A stretch of DNA of 32,553 bases, taken from NCBI GenBank assembly GCA_030523615.1, contig JAUNIC010000014.1:1-32553 (forward strand), read 5' to 3'. Of the stretch, positions 1-8,132 are shown one piece after another. The DNA comes from Bacteroidales bacterium (GTDB taxonomy: Bacteria > Bacteroidota > Bacteroidia > Bacteroidales > Bacteroidaceae). Numbering within the stretch: the first letter of the stretch is position 1; every line of letters begins with the position of its first letter. The notes under the pieces are model-generated. The model was not told the origin of the DNA. It made no database searches and was given only the letters and a program-made list of their open reading frames with translations. The position numbers and the translations under genes were made by a program.

Positions 1-3000
1 TACTCTACGGTGATGTAGTACTTCTGCTGAGAGATGTTGCCGAAGTAGTCGAGGGCAGAGTAAGCGATTTCGTAGGTGGCACCACTGAGGCTGGTGTCGG
101 GGGTGAAGACTACGCCGTAGCGGTCGCCTTCGAAGACTTCGTTGAAGTACTCTACGCTGTTGGCCTTCTGGAGGGCAGTCATGAGTGCTGCATCGGTGTC
201 GGCGTCCTTATCGTCCTTGTAGACGTTGGTCACGGCGATGTACTTCTTGAATGCGGGAACTACGATCTCGGCATTGAGGCTGGTAACCCAGAGTTCCATG
301 GCTTCGCCGGTGCTGCCGTCAACGACGGTAGGCATACCCTTGGCGTTGCTGATGGGGTGGTAGAAGCCGTCAGAGCAGGGATAAGCTACGACTGACTGGA
401 GATAGTAGTTGGGGTTTTTGAGGAGACGACGGAGACGGTCGGTGAGGTTGTTGACCTGGTTGATGACGCCGTCGGCTGCACCGAGGAGGCTGTTGAGCTT
501 GTCCTGAACCTTGTCGAGGAGGTTGTTGGCAGTGCTCTCGAGCTTGCCGCCAGGAGCGAGGATGTCGTTGATCTGGTTGAGGAGCTTCTCGATGTTGTCG
601 TCGAATTCCTGAGCGAGGAGGGCGCTGTTGGCGTCGGCGCTGGCGGTGACGATAGAGGCGATGAAGGCTGCGAGCTCCTTGTTGGAGGCGTAACCGGTGA
701 AGGTCTTGGTCACGCCGGTGTGGGGATCGGTGTAGACGCCGGATGCGGATACGAGGACAACTTCCTTCTCGATGTACTTCTTGTTCTTCTCGGTCACTTC
801 GATGTCGCACTTGATCTCGCCGGTGGCTTCATCGTACCAGATGTCGGCGAAGTCGAACTTGACGCTGATGCCGAGGTCGTCCTTGCTGATGGTCTTGTTG
901 AACTTGCTCAGGTCGATGTAGTCGCGGAGGTTGATGCCGCGCTCTGAGAGGGGAGTGATGTAGGGGAAGTTGAAGCTTTCGCCCTTGAGGAAGCCGTAGC
1001 CGAGGGGCTTGAGAGCGGTGGCGGCGATGCCGTACTGTGAGGTGACGGTGTGGGTGCCGAGTTCGTCAGACCAAGATGCCTGAACAGCGTAAGCGTCGAG
1101 GCGGCCGTTGAACTGGTTGTAGAGGGCCTGAACGAGGTTGGTGAGGTTAGCGCCGAGCTTTTCCTTGGCAACTTCTTCGATGGCGTCTTCAAGCTGCTTG
1201 TTCATGCCGAACTTGACAGCGTCGAGGCTGGGCTTGGTGACGGTGGCGGTAGCTTCGTAGAAGCCGTTGTTGGCATTTTCGCCAGCGACGGTGGCGCGGG
1301 TCTGACCGAAGGTGAGCTTGTCGGTGCTCTTCTGGAGATCGCCGAGGAGGACGGGGCTCTCTTCGCCGAGGCTGTTGACGAGCTTGAACTGGGTGCCGGT
1401 GAAGTCTACGCTGCTGGGGTTGACGGTGAGGTAGAGCTTACCTGCGTTGCCGGTGCTGCCCATGAGGGTGGTGCCGCCGTTGCGGAGGTAGGCCTGATTC
1501 TTGTCGTTGGGGTTGAAGCCGATGCGGGCGAAGTCTTCGGGGGTGATCCAGTTTTCTTCGTTGTCGTAGACGAGCTTGTAGTCGTCCATTGCGGGGAACT
1601 TGACAGCGTCGGAAGCTTCACCGTAGTAGGCGAGGAGGACGTTGCTGGTGAGACCCACGGGGAGTGAGTAGTAGCCGAAGGCGGGGTTCTTGGTGCCCTG
1701 GAGCTCGATGTTGGTGATGAGCTTCTTGACGTAGTCGGTCACCTTCTTGATTTCCTTCACTTCGTTCTCGAGGTTGGTGAGGCGGGTTTCGATGGCGCCT
1801 ACCTTGGTCTCGAGGGTGCTGACGCGGGTTTCGAGGCCGCTGATGGCGGGACCGTAGAGGTCCTTGATCTTCTTGATTTCGGCGTCGGTGTATGCCTTAG
1901 CGTCCTTGAGGGCGTTGGCAGCGGCGGTTGCTGCAGCGTTGTCAGCGTAGGTCTTAGCTTCGTTGACGAGGCCCTTGAGCTCGTTGACAGCGGCTTCGAG
2001 TTCAGCCTTGGTTGCTGCGTTGGCGAGCTGGGTCTGAATGGTGGTGAGCTGGCTTTCGAGAGCTTCGATGCGGCCGCGGAGTTCGGTGTCGTCGTAGCCC
2101 TTCTCTTCGAGAGCGTTCACCTTGTTGAGAAGCTGCTGGTAGAGGTTCTTGAGGCTTTGGATCTCGAAGTAGTTGGAGAGAGAGCGGTTGAAAGCGGTTT
2201 CTGCCTTCTTGGCAGCGTCGTCGAGCTTGTCAGCGAGTGAGAGGTAGAGGTTGTTGAGCTCGGTGACAGAGGTCTGAAGGTTGTTGATGAGAATTTCGTT
2301 GGCTTCAGCCTTGGCGAGAGCCTGGTCAGCGATGCTCTTGGCCTGCTCGGCGAGACCCTGTGCGGTAGCGATGCTGCCGTTTACTTCAGCGATGGCTGCG
2401 TTGAGGGTGGCTACGGTTACGTAGTTGGAGAGGTCGGGAGCTGCGGGGATAAGGTCCTTGACAGCGTTGATGGCTGCCTCGAGCTGGCTGCCGGTAACGA
2501 TGTCGGTGGGGAGAGCGCCGAGGGCTGCGGTGTTGGCAGCTACCTGGTCAACGAGAGCCTGGAATGCAGCAGCGTCATACTGGCAGTTGCAGTTGGGGTG
2601 GGTGCTGTTGTAGTTGTTGATGGCGGTCTCGATGAGCTGGTTGACGATGGCGAGCTGCTCAGTGCTGAGGGTGGTGTTGTCGCCAGGGGTGAGGCCAGCG
2701 AGTGCCTGCTGGATGAGGGTGTTGATGAGGTTGGTCACCTCAGTCTTGGTGTAGACCTGATCCTTGGTGTAGACGTTGTTCTTGAGGTTGTTGAGCTCGG
2801 TCTGGAGGTTGTTGACAGCAGTGCGGAGGTTGATGATGATCTCGGAATTCTCGATGGCGCTGTCAGCGATGGCCTTTACAGCCTCGGTGTCGAGGGTGTA
2901 GGGGTGATCCTTCATGTACTGCTCGATGACGGTTGAAGCGATGACGCTAACGTCGTCGGAAGCCTTCTTGAGGAGGGCGTCGATCTCGCTCTTGCTGTAA

Positions 3001-3659
3001 GTCTCGCTCTTGGTGTAGTAGTTGGCGAGAGCCTGCGTGATGGCGGTCTGGATCATGCCTTCAATCTGCTCCTTGGTGAAGTGCTGGAGCTGGTTGATGT
3101 AGGTCTCGACGATGCTCTTCACATCGTTCTCGGTGAGGGTGCTCTGGGGATGGGCGTCGTGGTAAGCCTTTACAATGGCTTCGACGTCAGCTTCGGAGAG
3201 ACCGGGGTTCTCCTTGAGGTACTGCTCGATGAGGGCCTTGATGTCGCCACACTGGCAACCGGGGTGAGCGGCGTGGTAGGCGTCGATGAGGGCCTGAACT
3301 TCTTCCGCGGTGAGGCCGGTGTTGATGCCCTTGAGGGCTTCCTGGATGGCGGCAGCAACTTCCTCGGGAGTGGTGTAGTTGAGACCGGCGAGAGCCTTGG
3401 AGATTTCTTCGGCAATGCGAGCGTCAACGTCGCCGCACTGGCAGCTCTTCATAGCTGCGAGAGCTTCTTCAAGGGCCTTGATCTGATTCTGCATGCCGTT
3501 CACCTGATTCTGAAGGGCGGTCTGAATCTTTTCATTCTCATTAACCTGCTGTGAGAGGACGCGGATGTCTTCGTCGTAATCTGCACAAGAGGTTACAGAT
3601 ACCATGCTAGCACCGATGAGTGCTGAGAACATGAGACAACTGAAAATTTTTCTTTTCAT
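1..3659 (-). CDS. Giant coiled-coil lipoprotein, truncated at window edge
   Basis: The frame stays open from the ATG at 3659 down to base 1, so at least 1219 residues are present and the C-terminus is missing. Residues 1-25 form a lipoprotein signal (basic MKRK, hydrophobic core, lipobox SVTSC with Cys25), so the protein is probably membrane-anchored and exported. Residues 30 to about 640 are rich in Ala, Leu, Glu, Asn and Gln with heptad-like patterns, as in coiled coils. Within this part, Cys-x-Cys elements recur near residues 73-75, 135-137 and 357-359, twice after a His-Pro. From about residue 645 (motif ELQGTKNPAFG) the sequence turns more beta-rich and globular. Similar large proteins are common in Bacteroidales and usually lack an assigned role; adhesion or cell-envelope scaffolding is a guess. 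A -7-like box lies only two bases from the ATG, so the transcription start is unclear. Confidence 0.88.
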   Translation of the reverse strand, partial: MKRKIFSCLMFSALIGASMVSVTSCADYDEDIRVLSQQVNENEKIQTALQNQVNGMQNQIKALEEALAAMKSCQCGDVDARIAEEISKALAGLNYTTPEEVAAAIQEALKGINTGLTAEEVQALIDAYHAAHPGCQCGDIKALIEQYLKENPGLSEADVEAIVKAYHDAHPQSTLTENDVKSIVETYINQLQHFTKEQIEGMIQTAITQALANYYTKSETYSKSEIDALLKKASDDVSVIASTVIEQYMKDHPYTLDTEAVKAIADSAIENSEIIINLRTAVNNLQTELNNLKNNVYTKDQVYTKTEVTNLINTLIQQALAGLTPGDNTTLSTEQLAIVNQLIETAINNYNSTHPNCNCQYDAAAFQALVDQVAANTAALGALPTDIVTGSQLEAAINAVKDLIPAAPDLSNYVTVATLNAAIAEVNGSIATAQGLAEQAKSIADQALAKAEANEILINNLQTSVTELNNLYLSLADKLDDAAKKAETAFNRSLSNYFEIQSLKNLYQQLLNKVNALEEKGYDDTELRGRIEALESQLTTIQTQLANAATKAELEAAVNELKGLVNEAKTYADNAAATAAANALKDAKAYTDAEIKKIKDLYGPAISGLETRVSTLETKVGAIETRLTNLENEVKEIKKVTDYVKKLITNIELQGTKNPAFGYYSLPVGLTSNVLLAYYGEASDAVKFPAMDDYKLVYDNEENWITPEDFARIGFNPNDKNQAYLRNGGTTLMGSTGNAGKLYLTVNPSSVDFTGTQFKLVNSLGEESPVLLGDLQKSTDKLTFGQTRATVAGENANNGFYEATATVTKPSLDAVKFGMNKQLEDAIEEVAKEKLGANLTNLVQALYNQFNGRLDAYAVQASWSDELGTHTVTSQYGIAATALKPLGYGFLKGESFNFPYITPLSERGINLRDYIDLSKFNKTISKDDLGISVKFDFADIWYDEATGEIKCDIEVTEKNKKYIEKEVVLVSASGVYTDPHTGVTKTFTGYASNKELAAFIASIVTASADANSALLAQEFDDNIEKLLNQINDILAPGGKLESTANNLLDKVQDKLNSLLGAADGVINQVNNLTDRLRRLLKNPNYYLQSVVAYPCSDGFYHPISNAKGMPTVVDGSTGEAMELWVTSLNAEIVVPAFKKYIAVTNVYKDDKDADTDAALMTALQKANSVEYFNEVFEGDRYGVVFTPDTSLSGATYEIAYSALDYFGNISQQKYYITVE

Positions 3660-3729
3660 AGCAAATGTAAATTGTATTGTTGTTTTGAGTTATTTTTCTA
3701 AAAAGAACGGGCGTGCGCGTATAAATAAA

Positions 3730-3793
3730 CGCGAACGTGCGCGCGTAATGTTTGAAAATTTACATTTTTTTTGCGTTTGTGCGCTCGTTCGCG
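3730..3793. repeat. Imperfect 13-bp inverted repeat in lipoprotein upstream region
   Basis: The arm at 3730-3742 (CGCGAACGTGCGC) matches the reverse complement of 3781-3793 with one mismatch, around a 38-base AT-rich spacer that holds a smaller inverted repeat. It lies 70-135 bases upstream of the large lipoprotein start. It could be a regulator site or a leader hairpin; nothing in the sequence decides between these. Confidence 0.45.
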
Positions 3794-3881
3794 GTTGTAA
3801 AAAGTATGGAAATGAATTTTTTTTGATAAAAGTTAATGTCGGGTGTGCAAAATGAGCTCAAAAGAGGCTGCCTGTCAATGC

Positions 3882-5051
3882 TCAAAAGATGCGGTGTGTC
3901 AGTTTGAGTTCGAGCACGGGAAATGCTTTGGCGTGACGTGCAAGTTCGACGTAATCGCCGACTTGGCCGCCGATGTTCATGACGTCGTACATGAGGTCTA
4001 CACCAGCGTGATCCACAAGCTGAGGAGCGCCGCCCCAGAACATTACTCCGGCGTCAAAACCGATTTTCCAACGGCCGTCGCGAGAGATTGTGCCGTCGTA
4101 GCCAACGCCGAAATAGGGACGAAACTTGTTGACAAAAGCGTCGGCGTGGGCGGTGTTCTCCATGCTGGGGGCCATCATGTAGGTGTCGCCTTTGGCATGG
4201 ATGATGTCGCCCTTGGCGTGTTCGATGTAGTCGATGTCGAGGAAGTCGTCGTGCACCCATACGTCTTCTGCGTAGACGATGTCGTTGACATACTGTCCTG
4301 TGGGGAATCCGGCGCGACCGAACCACATGATCTGCATGAGAATGTCGGGCGGAACGGAGAAGCCGAGGGCGATTTCGCCGTTGTTGTCGTAGAGACGATT
4401 GTAGAGGTTGATGGCAAAGAGTGACGTGATTTCGTGGGTTTCGTTGTGGCAAGTGGCAACCTTTGATTTGCCAGCGTAGAAGCCTGCTGTGAGATGCCAG
4501 CTTTTGTTGCGGAAGGGTGTGACGTCGAGCATGAACTTGGCTTGGTTCATGGTGGGGGTGACGATCATGTCGACCTTGTCGTCGACGGGTTGGCCAACGA
4601 ATCCTTCGAGCATTCCGGCCATACGTTCAAAGCGAGTCTCGAGTCCGTCGGCAGTCATCTGGTCGCCCTCGCCGATGTTGGCGGTGAAGGTGAGGGGGTA
4701 TTTGAATTTGGGCATGAAGGTGCCGCCAGCTCGTACTTTGAGGTATTCGTTGACGGGCATGGAGAGCTCAAAACCGATGCCTGTGGAACCTGCTGTGAGG
4801 GAGAGGTCGAGATGCGCCTGCCAGGGGCGTCGGATATATGCTCTCGTCAAACGTGTTTCGCCAGCTTCGGCGAGTGTGGTTCTTGCTGCTTGTGTCGAGG
4901 GAGTGCGGGCGCTTTCGATCGTGTGGTTGTCTATGAGGTCGTAGGTTTTGCCCGTTGCGCTAAATTCCTGTGATATAGTGTCCTGCGGGGCTTGTGCAAA
5001 GGTGCACAGGCTGCTGAGAAATGCTATGATGAACAGGTGTCTTTTTTTCAT
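3882..5051 (-). CDS. Probable outer-membrane beta-barrel protein, unknown function
   Basis: A 389-residue protein with a clear Sec signal peptide (MKKRHLFIIAF core, cleavage near AQA-Q at about residue 20). The mature part has alternating polar and hydrophobic stretches with many aromatic residues (for example HLDLSLTAGSTGIGFEL, YLKVRAGGTF, WHLTAGFYAG, WKIGFDAGVMFWG) and ends in LELKLTHRIF. A terminal Phe after an amphipathic strand is typical of outer-membrane barrels. I do not recognise a specific family. The gene lies upstream of the giant lipoprotein on the same strand with a 222-base gap, so the two may be co-transcribed and act together at the cell surface; that is inference from position only. 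Confidence 0.8.
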   Translation of the reverse strand: MKKRHLFIIAFLSSLCTFAQAPQDTISQEFSATGKTYDLIDNHTIESARTPSTQAARTTLAEAGETRLTRAYIRRPWQAHLDLSLTAGSTGIGFELSMPVNEYLKVRAGGTFMPKFKYPLTFTANIGEGDQMTADGLETRFERMAGMLEGFVGQPVDDKVDMIVTPTMNQAKFMLDVTPFRNKSWHLTAGFYAGKSKVATCHNETHEITSLFAINLYNRLYDNNGEIALGFSVPPDILMQIMWFGRAGFPTGQYVNDIVYAEDVWVHDDFLDIDYIEHAKGDIIHAKGDTYMMAPSMENTAHADAFVNKFRPYFGVGYDGTISRDGRWKIGFDAGVMFWGGAPQLVDHAGVDLMYDVMNIGGQVGDYVELARHAKAFPVLELKLTHRIF

Positions 5052-5091
5052 GTTTATGTGTTGCTTCGTTGTGGATACGATTTTTGCGGTG

Positions 5092-5099
5092 CAAATTTA
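5092..5099 (-). promoter_or_regulatory. Bacteroidota -7 box for the outer-membrane protein gene
   Basis: On the minus strand the sequence reads TAAATTTG, an exact match to TAnnTTTG, 40 bases before the ATG at 5051. The -33 region is only T-rich, without a clear TTG. The rest of 5100-5311 is T-rich non-coding sequence in which I see no gene. Confidence 0.5.
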
Positions 5100-5311
5100 G
5101 TAAAAAAATCGCGGCGAACGAAGAAAATATCTATAAATTTTCGTTTCTTTTGCGATGCGGCCTCACGGAGCCTCGTGCTTTTCTCTTTTGCGTCCTTTGT
5201 ATTTTGCATTTTTGCATTGTTGTTTTGTTCTCTTGTAGATAGACTTTCTTGTTTTTGGGTAATATTGCCAATATTCTCTTTCCCTAATTTGAGAACAGCT
5301 TGGAATAAAAA

Positions 5312-5346
5312 CAAAAAAGTACCGCTCGCAGTGTTGTGAACGGTAC
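5312..5346 (-). terminator. Rho-independent terminator of rpmE2
   Basis: Read on the minus strand, GGTACCG and CGGTAC arms (5341-5347 and 5319-5324) flank a 16-base loop, followed by TTTTTTGTTTTT. It starts 30 bases after the rpmE2 stop codon. Confidence 0.75.
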
Positions 5347-5376
5347 CTTTTATGAGAAATCCTTGTTGTACTTGGA

Positions 5377-5628
5377 TTACTTGCGGCTGCGAGCGTAGCG
5401 GCTCATGAACTTGTCGACGCGACCAGCGGTATCGACGAGCTTGCTCTTACCAGTGTAGAAGGGGTGAGAGGTGCTGGAGATTTCGAGCTTTACTACGGGG
5501 TATTCCTCGCCTTCGAAGATGACGGTGTCAGTGGTCTTGCAGGTGCTGCGGCTGAGGAACATGTCGCCATTGCTCATATCCTTGAATACAACGGGACGAT
5601 AATTTTCGGGATGAAGTCCTTCTTTCAT
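5377..5628 (-). CDS. rpmE2: 50S ribosomal protein L31 type B
   Basis: An 83-residue protein starting MKEGLHPENYRPVVF, with the type-B L31 hallmarks HPFYTGK and a basic C-terminus (SRYARSRK). L31 sits in the central protuberance of the large ribosomal subunit. The protein has a single Cys and lacks the CxxC zinc-binding pairs of the type-A form, so it is the zinc-independent version. The frame stays open another 58 codons upstream, but that part is not conserved-looking and contains the promoter region; the ATG at 5628 is the family start. The gene has its own promoter downstream of ruvC and a hairpin terminator after it, so it is probably monocistronic. Confidence 0.95.
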   Translation of the reverse strand: MKEGLHPENYRPVVFKDMSNGDMFLSRSTCKTTDTVIFEGEEYPVVKLEISSTSHPFYTGKSKLVDTAGRVDKFMSRYARSRK

Positions 5629-5780
5629 GATTGTGGTTACAGTTTTTGTTCGTTTATTAATAAATGAGTGAATTGAAACGCTGCGAACCGGAATCGTCCC
5701 GAGCGAACACGGTGCAATTCCTTTGGTTGGTGCGTAAGCGTTTTGTCTGTTGGTGGCAGACGGGTTGTCTAAATCGCGTG

Positions 5781-5810
5781 CAAAATTACGATAATATTTC
5801 AAAGTGACAA
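5781..5810 (-). promoter_or_regulatory. Bacteroidota promoter of rpmE2
   Basis: On the minus strand TTG (5810-5808), a 19-base spacer and TAATTTTG (5788-5781) match the TTG-N19-TAnnTTTG consensus. It predicts a transcript leader of about 145 bases before the rpmE2 ATG, long enough for leader-based control. Confidence 0.7.
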
Positions 5811-5913
5811 GCTCTTTTGTGTATATTTTGTTGGAATTCGTCGCTTTTTTACACTTTTTGCTTAGTCGGTTTTGTAAAAGCGTGGAAATGGGCGGTTGTT
5901 CGGCGGAATCCGT

Positions 5914-6540
5914 TCAGGATTTGTGGATGCGGTCCTTGTTCTTGTCGACAAAGTCGCTCCATGACGCTGATTTTGAACGGGAAGCCTTGGTTGGACGAAG
6001 CGCCGCAGTGGGGATGCTGCCCTTTACACCACGCTTCATCGTGTTGATGTGGTGGCAGTAAGCGGCAGCTAAAGCATCGGTTGCATCGAGATAAGGTAAC
6101 ATGTTGTCGTCCTTGATGTTGAACGTACGCTGCATGATGGAAGAAACTTGTTCTTTGGAAGCTGAACCTCGTCCCGTGATAGCTTGTTTGATTTCCATCG
6201 GTGCATACTCGTGAATCGGAATCTGACGAGCGATGGCGGCAGCGATAACGACACCTTGTGCGCGACCGAGTTTGAGCATGGACTGCACGTTCTTGCCGAA
6301 AAACGGAGCTTCGATGGAGAGTTCGTCGGGGTGGAAACTGTCGATGATGCCCATAATGCGCTCGTAGATTCTACCCAATTTGAGATAAATGTCTGCCACT
6401 TTCCGCAGGTCGATGACGCCCATCGCCAGCATCTTTACCTCACGTCCTGAGACAGATATGATGCCATAGCCAAGAACATTTGTTCCAGGGTCAATTCCGA
6501 GTATGATGCGTTCCGAAAGTTGTTGATTTGATTGATGCAT
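5914..6540 (-). CDS. ruvC: Crossover junction endodeoxyribonuclease RuvC
   Basis: A 208-residue Holliday junction resolvase that nicks four-way junctions moved by RuvAB. The RNase-H-like fold is evident from GIDPGTN near the N-terminus. All four acidic metal ligands are present: Asp17, Glu77 (SIEAPFF), Asp152 and Asp155 (DATDALAAA). The segment [14 protein letters not shown] matches the DNA-binding part of the family. A basic, Ser-rich tail of about 30 residues follows the catalytic core. The start at 6540 (MHQSNQQ) gives the usual distance to the first Asp; the upstream open frame overlaps the divergent DUF1573 gene and is rejected. A -7 box ends four bases before the ATG, which would make the transcript nearly leaderless if used. 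Confidence 0.96.
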   Translation of the reverse strand: MHQSNQQLSERIILGIDPGTNVLGYGIISVSGREVKMLAMGVIDLRKVADIYLKLGRIYERIMGIIDSFHPDELSIEAPFFGKNVQSMLKLGRAQGVVIAAAIARQIPIHEYAPMEIKQAITGRGSASKEQVSSIMQRTFNIKDDNMLPYLDATDALAAAYCHHINTMKRGVKGSIPTAALRPTKASRSKSASWSDFVDKNKDRIHKS

Positions 6541-6544
6541 GCTG

Positions 6545-6552
6545 CAAAAGTA
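6545..6552 (-). promoter_or_regulatory. -7-like box abutting the ruvC start codon
   Basis: TACTTTTG on the minus strand matches TAnnTTTG exactly but ends only four bases before the ruvC ATG. The nearest upstream TTG is 16 bases away, shorter than the usual spacer. Either the message is leaderless or the match is chance. Confidence 0.4.
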
Positions 6553-6615
6553 CGAGTTTTGGACGAGACAACGAAGAAAAACGGAAAAAATATTTTTTTT
6601 CATTGAAAAACTTTG

Positions 6616-6623
6616 TACATTTG
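6616..6623 (+). promoter_or_regulatory. -7 box for the DUF1573-manC-mutY operon
   Basis: TACATTTG matches TAnnTTTG, 23 bases before the ATG at 6647. The -33 region is a run of T without a clean TTG. It is divergent from the ruvC start. Confidence 0.55.
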
Positions 6624-6646
6624 CAGTGTTTAAAACACAGAAAACT

Positions 6647-7030
6647 ATGTTCAAGAAAATAGCAGCAGTATGCGGAGCATTCGTGCTCGGTACGATGATG
6701 ATGAGCGCACAGGCTGTCATCAAGTTTGAAAAAACGTCTCACGACTACGGCAAGTTTACAGAGGACAAGCCCCAGACCGTAGTGTTCAAGTTTACCAACA
6801 CTGGCAACGAGCCTCTTGTCATTCATCAGGCTTTCGCCTCTTGCGGTTGCACCGTTCCCACGTTCACCAAGGGCAGCATCGCTCCTGGAAAGAGTGGTGA
6901 ACTCAAGGTCGTTTACAATGGTAAGGGTAAGCTCCCCGGTAAGTTCAAGAAGACTGTCAGTGTTCGTTCCAATGCTACGAATGCACTTGTACGTGTTTAC
7001 GTCGAGGGCGAAATGACTGAAAAGAAGTAA
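6647..7030 (+). CDS. DUF1573 secreted protein (single Ig-like domain)
   Basis: A 127-residue exported protein. Residues 1-23 form a signal peptide ([10 protein letters not shown] start, cleavage near AQA). The rest matches the DUF1573 pattern common in Bacteroidota: [11 protein letters not shown], then [15 protein letters not shown], then SCGCTVP, then [12 protein letters not shown] and a closing strand pair. This is an ASH/HYDIN-like immunoglobulin fold of unknown role, located in the periplasm or envelope. The ATG at 6647 is chosen because it starts the signal peptide; upstream codons cross the promoter. The guanylyltransferase gene follows after 16 bases, so they are probably co-transcribed. 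Confidence 0.9.
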   Translation: MFKKIAAVCGAFVLGTMMMSAQAVIKFEKTSHDYGKFTEDKPQTVVFKFTNTGNEPLVIHQAFASCGCTVPTFTKGSIAPGKSGELKVVYNGKGKLPGKFKKTVSVRSNATNALVRVYVEGEMTEKK

Positions 7031-7046
7031 GTTCGGAAAGTAACGG

Positions 7047-8105
7047 ATGAATCCTAACAACAACCATCTGGTCATCATGGCGGGCGGTGTGGGCAGTCGT
7101 TTCTGGCCTGTCAGCACCGTGCAGCGTCCCAAGCAGTTTCTCGATATTATGGGTTGCGGCAAGTCAATGCTGCAACTCACTCTTGAGCGTTTTGGTGACA
7201 TCGTTCCAATTGAGAATGTGTGGGTAGTGACTGGAGCTTCTTTCGCCGACATGGTGCGCGAACAATTGCCCGAGGTTCCTGCCGAAAACATTCTGCTCGA
7301 ACCCTGCGGGCGTGGTACTGCGCCGTGCATCTGCTACGTTTCGTGGAAGATAAAGATGCGCAATCCCCGCGCCAATGTCATTGTGACGCCTGCCGACCAT
7401 AACGTGAAGGACGAAGAAACTTTCCGCCTCAGCATCCGTGAGACGGTGAATTTTGCTTCGGAGACCGACGCCATTGTGACGCTTGGCATGAAGGCAACAT
7501 ATCCCGCAACGGGCTATGGTTATATTCGTGCCGACTTGCGCTATCCCGCTTTGCGTCAGCGAAATATATTCCGCGTAGACTCCTTCCGCGAGAAACCTGA
7601 CGAAGAAACTGCACGTGGCTACATCCGTCAGAATAATTACTATTGGAATGCGGGTATCTTCGTGTGGAACGTGTCGACAATCGTAAATGCGTTCCGTGTT
7701 TATTCCCGCGAAATCAGTGCCATCTTCGAGTCGCTCGTCAGCGTTTACGATACGCCGCAGGAACAGGAGCGCATCAACGAGATTTTCCCCACGTGTCCTA
7801 AAATCTCTGTCGATTATGCCATCATGGAGCATGCGGAAGAGGTTTTTGTCTATCCTGTAGATTTCGGATGGAGTGACGTTGGCACTTGGGGATCGCTGCA
7901 CGAGCAGCTGCCGAAGGATGCTCACGGCAATGCTGTGGTCGGTAATGATGTGCACGTCGTGGAAAGTGAAAACTGTATCGTACATACGACAACTTGCAAG
8001 AGTGTTGTTGTGCAGGGACTTGATGGATTCATCGTCGTGGAAAAGGATGGTAATCTCCTCATTGCCAAAATGACAGAGGAGCAGCGAATCGAGTCTTTCC
8101 ACTGA
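7047..8105 (+). CDS. manC: Mannose-1-phosphate guanylyltransferase
   Basis: A 352-residue nucleotidyltransferase that makes GDP-mannose from GTP and mannose-1-phosphate, feeding fucose- and mannose-containing surface glycans. The N-terminal signature MAGGVGSRFWP (residues 11-21) followed by RPKQF (27-31) is the nucleotide-binding loop and catalytic Lys region. TPADHNV near residue 115, YWNAGIFVW and FGWSDVGTW are further family blocks. The length fits the monofunctional form; the C-terminal cupin isomerase domain of bifunctional ManC/AlgA is absent. It is the middle gene of a plus-strand set with the DUF1573 gene and mutY. The symbol is by family; a related sugar nucleotide cannot be fully excluded. 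Confidence 0.92.
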   Translation: MNPNNNHLVIMAGGVGSRFWPVSTVQRPKQFLDIMGCGKSMLQLTLERFGDIVPIENVWVVTGASFADMVREQLPEVPAENILLEPCGRGTAPCICYVSWKIKMRNPRANVIVTPADHNVKDEETFRLSIRETVNFASETDAIVTLGMKATYPATGYGYIRADLRYPALRQRNIFRVDSFREKPDEETARGYIRQNNYYWNAGIFVWNVSTIVNAFRVYSREISAIFESLVSVYDTPQEQERINEIFPTCPKISVDYAIMEHAEEVFVYPVDFGWSDVGTWGSLHEQLPKDAHGNAVVGNDVHVVESENCIVHTTTCKSVVVQGLDGFIVVEKDGNLLIAKMTEEQRIESFH

Positions 8106-8132
8106 TAAACGTACAATCAGATCTGCAGCAAA

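Noticed and set aside
1050..3554. Several plus-strand open frames rich in Val, Glu and Gly
   Set aside because: They are complements of the giant lipoprotein frame, which is open for over 1200 codons and has a signal peptide.
1..3659. CRISPR-like or tandem DNA repeats in the lipoprotein gene
   Set aside because: The repetition is at protein level (coiled-coil heptads and HP-CxC units) with diverged DNA and no regular spacers.
5054..5314. Minus-strand open frame of 86 codons between the barrel protein and rpmE2
   Set aside because: Its composition is Lys/Asn/Gln-rich like random AT-rich DNA, it overlaps the rpmE2 terminator and the barrel gene promoter, and it shows no motif.
5629..5802. N-terminal extension of L31
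   Set aside because: The extra 58 codons are not L31-like and include the promoter -7 box region; the family start is at 5628.
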